Shown one piece after another: positions 9,133 through 17,382 of a DNA stretch of 64,000 bases. The position numbers and the translations under genes were made by a program. The notes beneath the pieces are model-generated. The model did not search any database, was not told the DNA's origin, and saw only the letters and a program-made list of their open reading frames with translations. The DNA comes from Ignavibacteriota bacterium (lineage in GTDB: Bacteria > Bacteroidota > Ignavibacteria > UBA10030 > SZUA-254), in the NCBI GenBank assembly GCA_025358305.1, contig JANYJZ010000033.1, forward strand, positions 124,001 through 188,000, written 5' to 3'. Numbering within the stretch: the stretch's first letter is position 1; each line of letters begins with the position of its first letter.

Positions 9133-10146
9133 CTATTCGAAGTCGTGTTCGAAGTAATCTATCGCGCGTTCGCCGATATGCTTGCTCTTTTCCGTAATCA
9201 CCGCCTCGAGGCGCTTGGTGAACTCCTTCGCGGCATCGTACCCGTAGTGCTTCAGGAGGTAGTTCAGGGCGATGACCTCGCAGATGACGGTGACGTTCTT
9301 TCCAGGGAAAATGGGCAATTCCACGCGTGTCAGAGGCACATCCAGGATGGCGATCCCTTCGTCGTCCAGTCCCGTACGGGTGTACTCCTGGTCGGGCCGC
9401 CATTCCATGAGCTCGATGACGAGCTCGACGCGCTTCTGGAATCGAATGGCCCGGATCCCAAACATGCTCCGGACGTCGATGAGCCCCAGGCCCCGGATCT
9501 CCATAAAATGCTTCACCAGGTCGGTCCCCGAGCCCATGAGGATCCCCTCTCCCTTTCGGGTGATCATGACGACGTCGTCCGCCACGAGCCGGTGGCCGCG
9601 CTCCACGAGGTCGAGAGCGATCTCGCTCTTGCCGATCCCCGAGCGCCCGATGAGGAGGAGCCCGACGCCGTAGACGTCGACGAACGAGCCGTGGACGACA
9701 CTCTGCGGGGAGAACTGGTCGTCAAGAAAATCGCTCAGGAAGTAGATGCACTTTGTCGTTTCGAACGGGGTCTGCAGGACGGGGACGCCCCGTTCCGTGG
9801 CGATCCGAACGAACATCTCGTCGACGGGGTTGTTGTTCGTCACGACGACGCAGGGGACGTCGAACTGGAAGATCGTCCGCAAGGCGTTTTCCCGGTATTC
9901 CGGCGTGCACTGTTCGAGGTACCGCATCTCGGTGTTCCCGAAGATCTGGACGCGGTCGAACCGGAAGAGCTGCACGTAGCCCGCCAGTACGAGCTGCGGT
10001 CGGTGGACGTTCTTGTCCCTGAGCTCCTTGTTGTACCCGATCTCGCCGGTGAGCGATGTGAGGTGGAGCCGCGTCTTGTTCGACTCCACGAAAAATCCGA
10101 CGGAGATGCTCTGCTTCGTCGTCTCCTTGCTCTTCTTAAAGGTCAT
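9133..10146 (-). CDS. hprK: HPr kinase/phosphorylase
   Basis: In other bacteria this bifunctional enzyme phosphorylates and dephosphorylates a serine of the PTS protein HPr. The 337-residue protein shows the HPrK N-terminal domain (about 1-130) and a C-terminal kinase domain with the P-loop GRSGIGKSE, followed by the HPrK signature region (LGLIDVRSMFG). Its ATG overlaps the hpf stop by 4 nt, indicating translational coupling. No HPr or EII gene is in this window; FCB-group genomes often carry hprK with an incomplete PTS, so its target here may be regulatory. Confidence 0.92.
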   Translation of the reverse strand: MTFKKSKETTKQSISVGFFVESNKTRLHLTSLTGEIGYNKELRDKNVHRPQLVLAGYVQLFRFDRVQIFGNTEMRYLEQCTPEYRENALRTIFQFDVPCVVVTNNNPVDEMFVRIATERGVPVLQTPFETTKCIYFLSDFLDDQFSPQSVVHGSFVDVYGVGLLLIGRSGIGKSEIALDLVERGHRLVADDVVMITRKGEGILMGSGTDLVKHFMEIRGLGLIDVRSMFGIRAIRFQKRVELVIELMEWRPDQEYTRTGLDDEGIAILDVPLTRVELPIFPGKNVTVICEVIALNYLLKHYGYDAAKEFTKRLEAVITEKSKHIGERAIDYFEHDFE

Positions 10147-10505
10147 TCGTCGTCTCCCGTATCTGAGGATGTGCGCGATCCTTCCTTGACGAGGCGCAGC
10201 GTCCCCTTCTTCTTCGTCCGGAGCTTCGTCTTGTACTTCGCAAGCTGGCGTTCGAGCTTGACCACGGCGAGATCGATGGACTTCATGAACTCCTCCGACG
10301 AATCGGTCGCGGAAAGGGTCGCCCCGTGCACGTGGATGTTGATCTCTGCGGTCTTGACGCTGTTCGTCTTGCGCTCATAGCTGAGGATGATGTCGCAGCG
10401 AACGATGCCGTCGTAGTACTTGTCGAGGCGCTGGACCGCGGCGAGCGCCTGGTCCTTGACGTCCTTGTGCGCCCTGAATTTCCGAGCAGTAAAATGAGTT
10501 TCCAT
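10143..10505 (-). CDS. hpf: Ribosome hibernation-promoting factor, short form
   Basis: At 120 residues this matches the single-domain HPF/YfiA family, which binds the 30S decoding centre and stabilises dormant ribosomes. The beta-alpha-beta fold is readable: METHFTARKFRAH, then a DIILSYERK strand and the INIHVHGATLSA strand. The C-terminus is a basic then acidic tail, without the long-form dimerisation domain. I chose the ATG preceded by AAGGAG (5 nt spacer) over the TTG 27 nt upstream used in the track. It lies between xerC and hprK within one operon. Confidence 0.85.
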   Translation of the reverse strand: METHFTARKFRAHKDVKDQALAAVQRLDKYYDGIVRCDIILSYERKTNSVKTAEINIHVHGATLSATDSSEEFMKSIDLAVVKLERQLAKYKTKLRTKKKGTLRLVKEGSRTSSDTGDDE

Positions 10506-10528
10506 GAGAGCTCCTTTTCGTGGGGTGT

Positions 10529-11434
10529 TCAAGCCTTGGGATGCGCCTGACTGTAGACGCGCTTGAGCCGGTCCACAGTGACGTGTGTGTAGAGCTGGGT
10601 CGTCGAGAGACTTTCGTGGCCCAGGAGTTCCTTCACCGCGCGGATGTCGGCGCCGCGATTGAGGAGATGCGTGGCAAATGTGTGCCGGAGGACGTGCGGG
10701 CTCTTCTTCTCGAGCTCCGAGACGCCGCCGATGTACTTCGTCACGACGATGTAGACGCCCTTCGGGTACATTCGCTTGCCGTGCGACGTGAGGAAGAGCG
10801 CGCTGCGGTCGCCGGCGCCCTTGGACGCGCCGAGGAGCGACGGCCTCGCCTCGCCGTAACGCTCGACCGCTTCCCGGGCCATCTTCCCCACCGGGACGAC
10901 GCGGACCTTGCTCCCCTTGCCGAGGACCCGGAGCGTCCCCTGCCTGAGGTCCATCTGGTCGACATTGAGGCCGATGAGTTCACCCAAGCGGATCCCCGTA
11001 CCGTAGAGGAGTTCCAGGATCGCCCGGTCGCGCTTACCGAGCGCGGTCGAGACGTCGGGGAGCGTCATCATCTTGGTCACTGCGGGCTCGTCGAGGAACG
11101 ACGGGAGGATCCGAGGGATCTTCGGCGTCGCGATGCCGGCGGCCGGGTTCGCCGACACGACGGCGCGGCGGACGAGGAACTTAAAGAACGACCGGATCGA
11201 GGCGAGCTTCCGCGCGGTGCTCTTCTTGCTCAGGCCTCGGTCGAAGAGGTGCCCAAGAAACGCGCGGACGTCGCCTTGAGAGACGTCTGCGAGGGCGCGC
11301 TTCTTCCGGGCGGATGCCCCGCGCTCGAGGAACTCCCCGAACTGGCCGAGATCGTCCTGGTATGCGAGCACCGTGTGAGGGGAGTAGTTCCTCTCCTTGG
11401 CGAGGTACGTGAGAAAGTCCCGAACCTGTTCCAC
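10529..11434 (-). CDS. xerC: Site-specific tyrosine recombinase, XerC/D type
   Basis: The 301-residue protein has a SAM-like N-terminal domain (VRDFLTYLAKERNYSPHTVLAY) and a C-terminal catalytic domain with the full set: Arg in TGIRLGEL, HVLRHTF (H-x-x-R), LGHESL and the nucleophile Tyr in TQLYTHV. This is the resolution enzyme for chromosome dimers. Only one Xer protein is in the window, so C versus D is a guess from length and context (next to topA, as in many genomes). Nothing nearby suggests an integron or mobile element. Confidence 0.88.
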   Translation of the reverse strand: MEQVRDFLTYLAKERNYSPHTVLAYQDDLGQFGEFLERGASARKKRALADVSQGDVRAFLGHLFDRGLSKKSTARKLASIRSFFKFLVRRAVVSANPAAGIATPKIPRILPSFLDEPAVTKMMTLPDVSTALGKRDRAILELLYGTGIRLGELIGLNVDQMDLRQGTLRVLGKGSKVRVVPVGKMAREAVERYGEARPSLLGASKGAGDRSALFLTSHGKRMYPKGVYIVVTKYIGGVSELEKKSPHVLRHTFATHLLNRGADIRAVKELLGHESLSTTQLYTHVTVDRLKRVYSQAHPKA

Positions 11435-11450
11435 GATCCCGAGGTCCTCC

Positions 11451-13778
11451 TTATCCGGCGACGGCAGCTTCTTCTTTCACGACCTCCGCCTTGCACGCCG
11501 GGCACTTGAGGTACTCGCCGCGCTTTTGGGAGTATTTGATGACCATGAACGGCGCGCCGCACGTCTCGCACGGCTGGCCGGACGGCTTGTCCCACGAGGC
11601 GAAGTCGCACTCGGGATACCGCGAGCAGCCGTAGAACACGCGCTTCTTCTTCGTCTTGCGCTCGATGAGGTCGCCGTCCTTGCATTTCGGGCACTTGATC
11701 CCCATGGAGATGGGCTTCGTATTCTTGCACTTGGGATAGTTCGAGCATCCGAGGAACGTCCCGAACTTGCTCGACCGCACGAGCATGTCCCCGCCGCAGA
11801 GGTCGCACTTCATGCCGATAAGATGCTGGTGCTTCTCCGCGTCCTCGGGGAGGGGCTTGGTGTTCTTGCAGGCGGGGTAGCCGCTGCACGCCATGAACCG
11901 GCCGTTGCGGCCCCACTTGATGATCATCTGCTTGCCGCAGAGCTCGCACTTCTCCTCTGTGACCTCCTGCATCGACTTCTTGATCGCCGCGGTGTTCTTC
12001 GAGACCTTTTCGAGCGATTCGCTGAACGGGATGTAGAAATCGTCGAGCACGCTCTTGTAGTCGTTCTTGCCGGAGGCGATCGTATCGAGCTCCTCCTCCA
12101 TCTTCGCGGTGAAGCGCACGTTGAAGATGTGCGGAAAATTCTTCGTCAGGAGCTTGTTCACCTCCATGCCGAGCTCCTGGGCGTAGAGCTTGCGTTCGCG
12201 CTGTTCGACGTACTTCCGGTTGATGATCGTGCCGACGATCATCGCGTAGGTGCTTGGCCGCCCGATGCCGAGGGCTTCGAGCGTCTTGACGAGGCTGCTC
12301 TCGGTATAGCGCGGCGGGGGGCTCGTCTCGTGGCGGTGGTGCGCAAGCCCGAGGACGTCGAGCGGATGGCCCACGACGAGGTTCGCGGGGAGTTTTTCGT
12401 CCGCGACCTCGGGGTCCTCCTCTTCCACGCTTTCGGCGTCGCTGTCGATGTTCTCCTCATACGCCTGGAGGAACCCCCGAAACGTGTAGCGTGAGGAGGC
12501 CGCCTTGAAGAGATACTCCCCCCCTTCGACGAACACGGTCGTCGTCTCCATGATCGCTGATTCCATCTGGCACGCGATGAAGCGGTTCCAGATGAGCTCG
12601 TAGAGCCGGAACAGGTCCTTGTCGAGGTACTTCCTGACGGCACTCGGCGTGTACTTAATAGAGGTGGGCCGGATCGCCTCGTGCGCGTCCTGGGACGTCT
12701 TTTTCTTCTTATAGACGTTCGGCTTCTCAGGGACGTATTCCTTGCCGTACGTCGTGTAGATGAACTCGCGCGCCGCTTCGACGGCGTCGTCGTTCAGGCG
12801 CGTCGAGTCGGTACGCATGTACGTGATGAGCCCGACGAGGCCGTCGGCGCCGACCTCCTGGCCTTCATAGAGCTTTTGGGCGAGCGTCATCGTCCGAGAG
12901 GCCGAGAACCGGAGCTTCCGGGACGCCTCCTGCTGCATCGTGCTCGTGATGAACGGCGGCAGGGGGTTCCGCTTCGACTCTCGCTTCTGGAGATCGGAGA
13001 TCGTGAACGACTGCTTCTTGATGGCCTCGACGTGGCCGAGGGCGTCCTCTTCCGACGCGATATAGGTGTACTTGTCCTGCGTCTTCTTCTGCTCGATCTC
13101 CTCCAGGGTCTCCTTCGCCGGGACGATGAGCTCTTTGCCCTTGATCTTGAAGAGCTTAACGAAGAACGAATCGCTCGATTTCGACCGGAACTCTCCGATG
13201 ATGGACCAGTATGCGGTCGGGAGGAACGCGCGGATAAGATGCTCGCGCTCGGCGATGAGCCTGAGGGCGACGGACTGCACGCGGCCGGCGGAGAGGCCGT
13301 AGAAGATGGTCTTCCAGAGGAACGGGCTCACTTTGTAGCCGACGATCCGGTCCATGACCCGGCGCGCCCGCTGGCTCGAGACGAGATCCTGGTTGATCTG
13401 CTGCGGGGCCTTCATCGCCTCCATGACGCCGCGCTCTGTGATCTCGTGGAAGAGGACGCGGTAGATCTTGCCGGTGTGCCCGGCGATCTCTTCGGCGATG
13501 TCCGCCGCGATGGCCTCCCCTTCGCGGTCCGGATCGGTCGCGATGTAGACGTCCGCTGATTCGTTGGCGGCGGCCTTCAGCTTCTCGATGACCGGCTCTT
13601 TCCCGGCGATCGTCTCGAGCGTCGTGGCGTACCCGTTCTCCACGTCCACGCCGATCTTGCTCTTCGGCAGGTTCTTGATGTGGCCGACCGACGCGTGTAC
13701 GATGAAGTCCTTGCCGAGATACTTGTTGATGGTCTTTGCTTTTGCGGGAGATTCTACGATGAGCAGTGATTTTGCCAT
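11451..13778 (-). CDS. topA: DNA topoisomerase I with four zinc ribbons
   Basis: This type IA enzyme relaxes negative supercoils. The Toprim domain opens the protein (LLIVESPAKAKTI) and holds DPDREGEA; the active-site tyrosine lies in GLITYMRTDSTRL. The last 170 residues contain four C4-type zinc ribbons in a row (beginning CELCGK, CDLCGG, CPKCKD, CETCGA), more than the two to three usual in this phylum but within known variation. Total length is 775. A short inverted repeat lies about 40 nt before the ATG. The ribosome binding site is weak (GGACAG). Confidence 0.95.
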   Translation of the reverse strand: MAKSLLIVESPAKAKTINKYLGKDFIVHASVGHIKNLPKSKIGVDVENGYATTLETIAGKEPVIEKLKAAANESADVYIATDPDREGEAIAADIAEEIAGHTGKIYRVLFHEITERGVMEAMKAPQQINQDLVSSQRARRVMDRIVGYKVSPFLWKTIFYGLSAGRVQSVALRLIAEREHLIRAFLPTAYWSIIGEFRSKSSDSFFVKLFKIKGKELIVPAKETLEEIEQKKTQDKYTYIASEEDALGHVEAIKKQSFTISDLQKRESKRNPLPPFITSTMQQEASRKLRFSASRTMTLAQKLYEGQEVGADGLVGLITYMRTDSTRLNDDAVEAAREFIYTTYGKEYVPEKPNVYKKKKTSQDAHEAIRPTSIKYTPSAVRKYLDKDLFRLYELIWNRFIACQMESAIMETTTVFVEGGEYLFKAASSRYTFRGFLQAYEENIDSDAESVEEEDPEVADEKLPANLVVGHPLDVLGLAHHRHETSPPPRYTESSLVKTLEALGIGRPSTYAMIVGTIINRKYVEQRERKLYAQELGMEVNKLLTKNFPHIFNVRFTAKMEEELDTIASGKNDYKSVLDDFYIPFSESLEKVSKNTAAIKKSMQEVTEEKCELCGKQMIIKWGRNGRFMACSGYPACKNTKPLPEDAEKHQHLIGMKCDLCGGDMLVRSSKFGTFLGCSNYPKCKNTKPISMGIKCPKCKDGDLIERKTKKKRVFYGCSRYPECDFASWDKPSGQPCETCGAPFMVIKYSQKRGEYLKCPACKAEVVKEEAAVAG

Positions 13779-13809
13779 TCTGTCCGATTCAATAGGTGCC
13801 GCTCGTTCC

Positions 13810-13835
13810 GTGCGCGCACGTCAGACGATCTGACG
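13810..13835. promoter_or_regulatory. Adjacent palindromes upstream of topA
   Basis: GTGCGCGCAC (10-bp palindrome) is joined directly to CGTCAGA-CGA-TCTGACG (7-bp inverted repeat, 3-nt spacer), 41 nt before the topA ATG in the 76-nt gap after ybeY. It could be an operator or a small leader hairpin; nothing identifies a regulator. Confidence 0.35.
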
Positions 13836-13854
13836 GCGCCGATCTTTGCCTGGC

Positions 13855-14286
13855 CTACCGCGCTCGGGCGAACCGCGCAAGGTAGGAGTCTTCCCGGGAG
13901 GCCATCGCGCGCCTCCGCGCCGCCGTACCGTCGTCGTGCCCCGCGAGGTGGAGGACGCCGTGGATGACGAGCCGCCTCTTTTCCTCCGCGAACGTCGCAC
14001 GGTACTCGCGCGACTGCCTCAGGGCCTGATCGAGGTTGACGTAGACCTCGCCCTCAAGGGGGCCCGGGGATCGTTCCCCCAGGGGGAAACTCAGCACGTC
14101 GGTCGCATACCAGTGTCGAAGATATGTGCCGTTGAGGTCCTTCATCTTCGCATCGTCGACGAACACGACGTTCACCGCTGCGCTGCGGATGCGCTCGTGC
14201 CGCAGGACGAGCCGGACGAGCTTCCGAACTTCGGCGTGCCGCACGCGACGACGCCGGTGAACATTGAAGCTCCGGACGTCCATCAT
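13855..14286 (-). CDS. ybeY: Endoribonuclease YbeY, variant metal site
   Basis: YbeY is a zinc-dependent RNase that matures 16S rRNA and takes part in ribosome quality control. The 143-residue protein has the family core (VNVVFVDDAKMKDLNGTYL, TDVLSFPL, and the active-site helix HGVLHLAGHDD). The usual motif is HGxLHLxGYDH; here the third ligand position is Asp rather than His and the Tyr is His, a change I recall in other Bacteroidota/Chlorobi members. I placed the start at the ATGATG overlapping the stop of the preceding gene; the track ORF is about 80 codons too long. Confidence 0.85.
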   Translation of the reverse strand: MMDVRSFNVHRRRRVRHAEVRKLVRLVLRHERIRSAAVNVVFVDDAKMKDLNGTYLRHWYATDVLSFPLGERSPGPLEGEVYVNLDQALRQSREYRATFAEEKRRLVIHGVLHLAGHDDGTAARRRAMASREDSYLARFARAR

Positions 14287-14747
14287 TTGCTCTTGCGCCG
14301 GGTCCGGCGTGCCGTTTCCGGCAGTATGGATTCGGTCAGCGAGAGTGCGACGCCGGAAAGCATGACCTCGGGGCCGAGCCGCGTGAAGTCGCCTGAAAGG
14401 AGCTCGCGGTCCACGTTCGCGTAGAGCGAGCAGCCGCCCTCCTTCTCTATAATAAGGCCTGCGAGCTTCCCCGCATCCTCCCCCACAAAGGTCACTTCGT
14501 TGAGCATCGAGCTCACGACGAATCCTGAGCAAAAGTGGAGCTGGAGGTGCGCGCTGGGCGTGTAGACGGAGACGAGGTTGCCCGTGCGCTTGCCGATGCG
14601 GATGTTCGGGTAGATCTCGAGGGTAAGCTTGCGCTGGGGGTCCGTTCCCTGGAGCTCGAAGCGCACGTTGTTTCCCTTGTGCTTCGGCGAAGCCTTGAGG
14701 ATCTTTCCCAGCTTCTTGAAATCGGTTTCTTTAAATGAGAAGGGCAT
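14283..14747 (-). CDS. Uncharacterised 154-aa protein upstream of ybeY
   Basis: I do not recognise this family. It is a soluble-looking protein with no signal peptide or membrane segment; the N-terminus is basic and polar (KETDFKKLGKILKASPKHKG), the middle alternates hydrophobic residues as in a beta-sheet fold, and the C-terminus is strongly basic (RRTRRKSK), which might contact nucleic acid. The 4-nt overlap with ybeY implies coupled translation and perhaps a role in RNA or ribosome metabolism; that is inference from context only. It is the first gene after the leader with the U-run. Confidence 0.75.
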   Translation of the reverse strand: MPFSFKETDFKKLGKILKASPKHKGNNVRFELQGTDPQRKLTLEIYPNIRIGKRTGNLVSVYTPSAHLQLHFCSGFVVSSMLNEVTFVGEDAGKLAGLIIEKEGGCSLYANVDRELLSGDFTRLGPEVMLSGVALSLTESILPETARRTRRKSK

Positions 14748-14781
14748 TCGTTCCTTGCAATTCTTGGGTCATGACCGTAAT

Positions 14782-14823
14782 AAAAAACCCCGGTGGCGGA
14801 CTTTTCTCAAGCCGGGCACGGGG
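14782..14823 (-). terminator. U-run with GC hairpin ahead of the ybeY-topA operon
   Basis: On the minus strand a GC stem (CCCGG/CCGGG, or alternatively CCCCG/CGGGG) is followed at once by TTTTTTATT. It ends only 35 nt before the first ATG of the operon, the arrangement expected of a transcription attenuator or of an upstream small RNA terminator. The stem is short (5 bp). Confidence 0.45.
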
Positions 14824-15016
14824 AGCGTTGCATGGTGTCTCGAAGGGGATTCTCCTTATGACCGCACGACAGCATCGTGTTTCTCCGCCCCGCCGGCACA
14901 CACAACCATTCGCGGAGCAGCTCTACCGTCTCACCGCCAAACCTGCGCAATTCCATTCCATCCGGCGGATTCACCCCACATGAGGCCCTCTCAGACGCGC
15001 TCGTTTTCAAAATCGC
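14782..15016 (-). ncRNA. Candidate leader RNA or small RNA, about 230 nt
   Basis: The 329-base gap has no plausible protein gene. It starts with a near-ideal promoter and finishes with a U-run, so it should produce a 230-nt transcript. Local inverted repeats suggest structure: CCGCC/GGCGG, CACGA/TCGTG, AAGGAG/CCCCTT-like, and GGGC...GGGG near the 5' end able to pair with CCCC...GCCC near the 3' end. I checked for signatures of tmRNA, RNase P and SRP RNA and found none; a 6S-like rod is possible but unproven. Confidence 0.4.
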
Positions 15017-15022
15017 TAGGCA

Positions 15023-15052
15023 AATATACAACCTGACCCCTATCAATGTCAA
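15023..15052 (-). promoter_or_regulatory. Promoter for the leader RNA and ybeY-topA operon
   Basis: Minus strand TTGACA, 18-nt spacer, TATATTTG. The last eight bases match the Bacteroidota -7 element TAnnTTTG exactly, and the hexamers also fit sigma70 rules. It lies about 275 nt before the first ORF. Confidence 0.6.
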
Positions 15053-15076
15053 GTGGCGGCCCGGACGCCCAGGCGT

Positions 15077-15973
15077 TCAGATCTCGAGCTCCATCCCTTC
15101 CATGGCGGCCGAGCACTCGAATTTGTAGGGATGGTGCCGGATCTCCTTCTTGCAGGTCTTGACGATCTCATCCATCTTCTCGTCGTTGTGGGAGGGGTCG
15201 TGATGGAACAGGACCAGGCGCTTCACTCTCCCTTCGGCGGCGACCTTGAGCGCGAAGAGGTAGTGGGAATGCCCCCAGCCGACGCGGTCCACGTACTCTT
15301 CCGGCGTGTACGTCGCGTCGTGGATGAGGACGTCGGCGTCCTTCACAAAATCGAAGATCCTCTTGTTCGGATCGCCGACGATCCGCGCGTACTTGTCGAT
15401 GATGGACTTTTCGACGTTCCGCATCGACTTTGCGACGCGCCGGTCGAACGGCTCGTTGTCGCTGATGTAGACGATGGATTTGCCCCGGTGCGTGATCCTG
15501 TACCCGAGGGCGAACGAGGGGTGGTTCACAAAGATGGTCTTCACGTGCGCGTCGAAGACGGTGAACTCCTCTTCGCCGATCCTCCGGAACTTGATGGAGG
15601 CTTTGAGCTCGTTGAGCTGGACCGGAAAGTAGACCTTGTTCATCTGGTCGCTGATCATCTTCTGGAGGGTCACCTTGTCCGTCTCGCCGCCGATGATCGT
15701 GAGGTCGTTGCCGGAGATGAACGCGGGCTTGAAGAACGGGAACCCCTGGATGTGGTCCCAGTGCGGATGGGAGATGAGGATGTAGGCCTTGATGGACTCG
15801 CCGTTCTCGATCAATGCCTCGCCGAGGTTCCGGATGCCGGTCCCCGCGTCGAGGATGATGAGTTGGTCCTTGGAAAGCCGGACCTCGATGCAGGGCGTAT
15901 TGCCGCCGTACCGAACGGTGTGCTTCCCCGGCGTCGAGATGGAACCGCGAGTACCCCAGAACTTCAGCCTCAT
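15077..15973 (-). CDS. Metallo-beta-lactamase-fold hydrolase
   Basis: This 298-residue cytoplasmic protein opens with RLKFWGTRGS and carries HPHWDH, the two-metal binding motif of the MBL superfamily, followed by ISDNEP and later HDATY, HSHY and FHHDPSH segments that supply the remaining ligands. The pattern resembles the PhnP/cyclic-phosphodiesterase-like branch rather than beta-lactamases, but the substrate is not evident. It is the last gene of the S41-DUF3108-carbonic anhydrase operon (15-nt gap). Confidence 0.82.
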   Translation of the reverse strand: MRLKFWGTRGSISTPGKHTVRYGGNTPCIEVRLSKDQLIILDAGTGIRNLGEALIENGESIKAYILISHPHWDHIQGFPFFKPAFISGNDLTIIGGETDKVTLQKMISDQMNKVYFPVQLNELKASIKFRRIGEEEFTVFDAHVKTIFVNHPSFALGYRITHRGKSIVYISDNEPFDRRVAKSMRNVEKSIIDKYARIVGDPNKRIFDFVKDADVLIHDATYTPEEYVDRVGWGHSHYLFALKVAAEGRVKRLVLFHHDPSHNDEKMDEIVKTCKKEIRHHPYKFECSAAMEGMELEI

Positions 15974-15988
15974 GCGATCATCCTGTCG

Positions 15989-16498
15989 TCATTGACCCTT
16001 GTACGTCCGGGCATAGGCGACGTACGAGCGGGCGGATTCTTCGATCATCGTTCGTTCTTCCGGCGTGAGATCGCGGACGATCTTCGCGGGGACGCCGGCG
16101 ACGAGCACGCCCCCGGGGAAACGCGCGCTTGTCCGTACCACCGCGCCGGCAGCCACGAGAGTATAGGGATTAATTTCAGCATTATCAAGGACGATCGCGC
16201 CCATGCCGATGAGGCAGTGGTCGCCGACGGTACAGGCGTGGACGATCGCGCCGTGTCCGAGCGTCACGTCCGACCCGATGACGAGCGGACCCGTTTCCCC
16301 GCGAACGTGGAGGACGCACCCGTCCTGGACGTTCGTCCGCTGGCCGATCCGGATCGTGTTGACGTCACCCCGGACGACCGTGTGGAACCAGACGCTCGAT
16401 TCGGCCCCGATGGCGACGTCGCCGATGATCTCGGCGCTCTCAGCGGCATAGACCGACGCATGGAGGACCGGAGAGACCCCCTGGTACGGACGGATCAT
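15989..16498 (-). CDS. Gamma-carbonic anhydrase family protein
   Basis: A left-handed beta-helix protein of 169 residues built from hexapeptide repeats (for example IIGDVAIG, VWFHTVVRGD, TNVQDGCVLHV). The three metal-binding histidines are visible in CVLHV, GHGAIVHAC, consistent with the gamma-CA/YrdA family, which hydrates CO2 or acts on small acyl substrates. The ATG overlaps the stop of the DUF3108 gene by 4 nt; the track start 30 nt upstream is unlikely. Confidence 0.87.
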   Translation of the reverse strand: MIRPYQGVSPVLHASVYAAESAEIIGDVAIGAESSVWFHTVVRGDVNTIRIGQRTNVQDGCVLHVRGETGPLVIGSDVTLGHGAIVHACTVGDHCLIGMGAIVLDNAEINPYTLVAAGAVVRTSARFPGGVLVAGVPAKIVRDLTPEERTMIEESARSYVAYARTYKGQ

Positions 16499-17376
16499 TT
16501 GCCCCCCTGCGCCCGGGGCGGGCTCCACCCTTCGCGCTTCCAGCTCAGGAGTTCGATGCGCACGCTCCCGAGGATGACCTTCATCTTCGCAATGATCGGC
16601 ACCCGGGCGGCATCGTTGCTGAACCAGCCTTCGAACCCGCCGGTCAGACCCAGGATCCCGACGAACCCCGCCTCGCCGGTGAAATGAACGACGTCGACGG
16701 GGTAGTCGACGGCATCGATCTCCTCAGCGGTGTGTTCCACGGTAAAATCGATGGTCGTGTTCCCTTTCCGCTCGTTCACGACGACGGGTATCATCGCATG
16801 CTGATGGTCCATGACGAGCGTCCGGGCAAGGTAGAAGAGCGAGAGGCCGTCCTGGTACAGGGTGTCGAGCCGCAGCGAGTCCCGGCTGATGAGGGTCTCG
16901 GCGCCCCACATGCGCTGTTCGATGGACATCACGTGGCGGCCGTAATCGAACTGGTAGACGAAACTCCTCCACGCTTGGTCCTCCTTCAGCCGGCTCCGGA
17001 ACCAGACGGAATAGACCGAGGCGTCGAAGGCGTCCTCGTAGATGGAGTGGAGATCGACGAACGGCAGGCCCTTGTATGAATCGATGTACGCCATCGCCTT
17101 GTACGAGGTGCGGCCGTTCGCGGAAGTCTTGTCGACGAGCTTGATCCGGACCTGACCGATGTCGATGTGGGAGTAGCTGACGTTGTAGGTGAGCTCTTCG
17201 CCGATCTGGAAGAGGGAATCGGACCCGGAGAACGCCACCGGCCGGGAGGCCGGGAGTTCGCCCAAGGAAGCGGCAGCCGGGATGAACACCGTCGCGAGGA
17301 CGGCCGCCGCTCCGAAGAGCATGCAGAGGCGTCGGAACGGGCCGGGTCGGTCACCAGCGCTGCAGGAGCGGGTCAT
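16495..17376 (-). CDS. Exported DUF3108-family protein
   Basis: The protein has 293 residues with a signal segment (about 15-35). The body from FQIGEELTYNVSYSHIDIGQVRI onward matches DUF3108, a periplasmic beta-rich domain whose function is not established; the paired pattern of a GEELTY-type opening strand, WFRS and later VDVVHFTGE strands fits it. It starts 6 nt after the S41 protease gene and overlaps the next gene, so all four genes are likely one transcript. Confidence 0.78.
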   Translation of the reverse strand: MTRSCSAGDRPGPFRRLCMLFGAAAVLATVFIPAAASLGELPASRPVAFSGSDSLFQIGEELTYNVSYSHIDIGQVRIKLVDKTSANGRTSYKAMAYIDSYKGLPFVDLHSIYEDAFDASVYSVWFRSRLKEDQAWRSFVYQFDYGRHVMSIEQRMWGAETLISRDSLRLDTLYQDGLSLFYLARTLVMDHQHAMIPVVVNERKGNTTIDFTVEHTAEEIDAVDYPVDVVHFTGEAGFVGILGLTGGFEGWFSNDAARVPIIAKMKVILGSVRIELLSWKREGWSPPRAQGGK

Positions 17377-17382
17377 ATGCTC

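Noticed and set aside
14748-15016. tmRNA, RNase P RNA or SRP RNA gene
   Set aside because: No tRNA-like T-arm with CCA, no GAGGAAAGTCC/ACAGAA pair in proper order, no SRP GGAA tetraloop domain.
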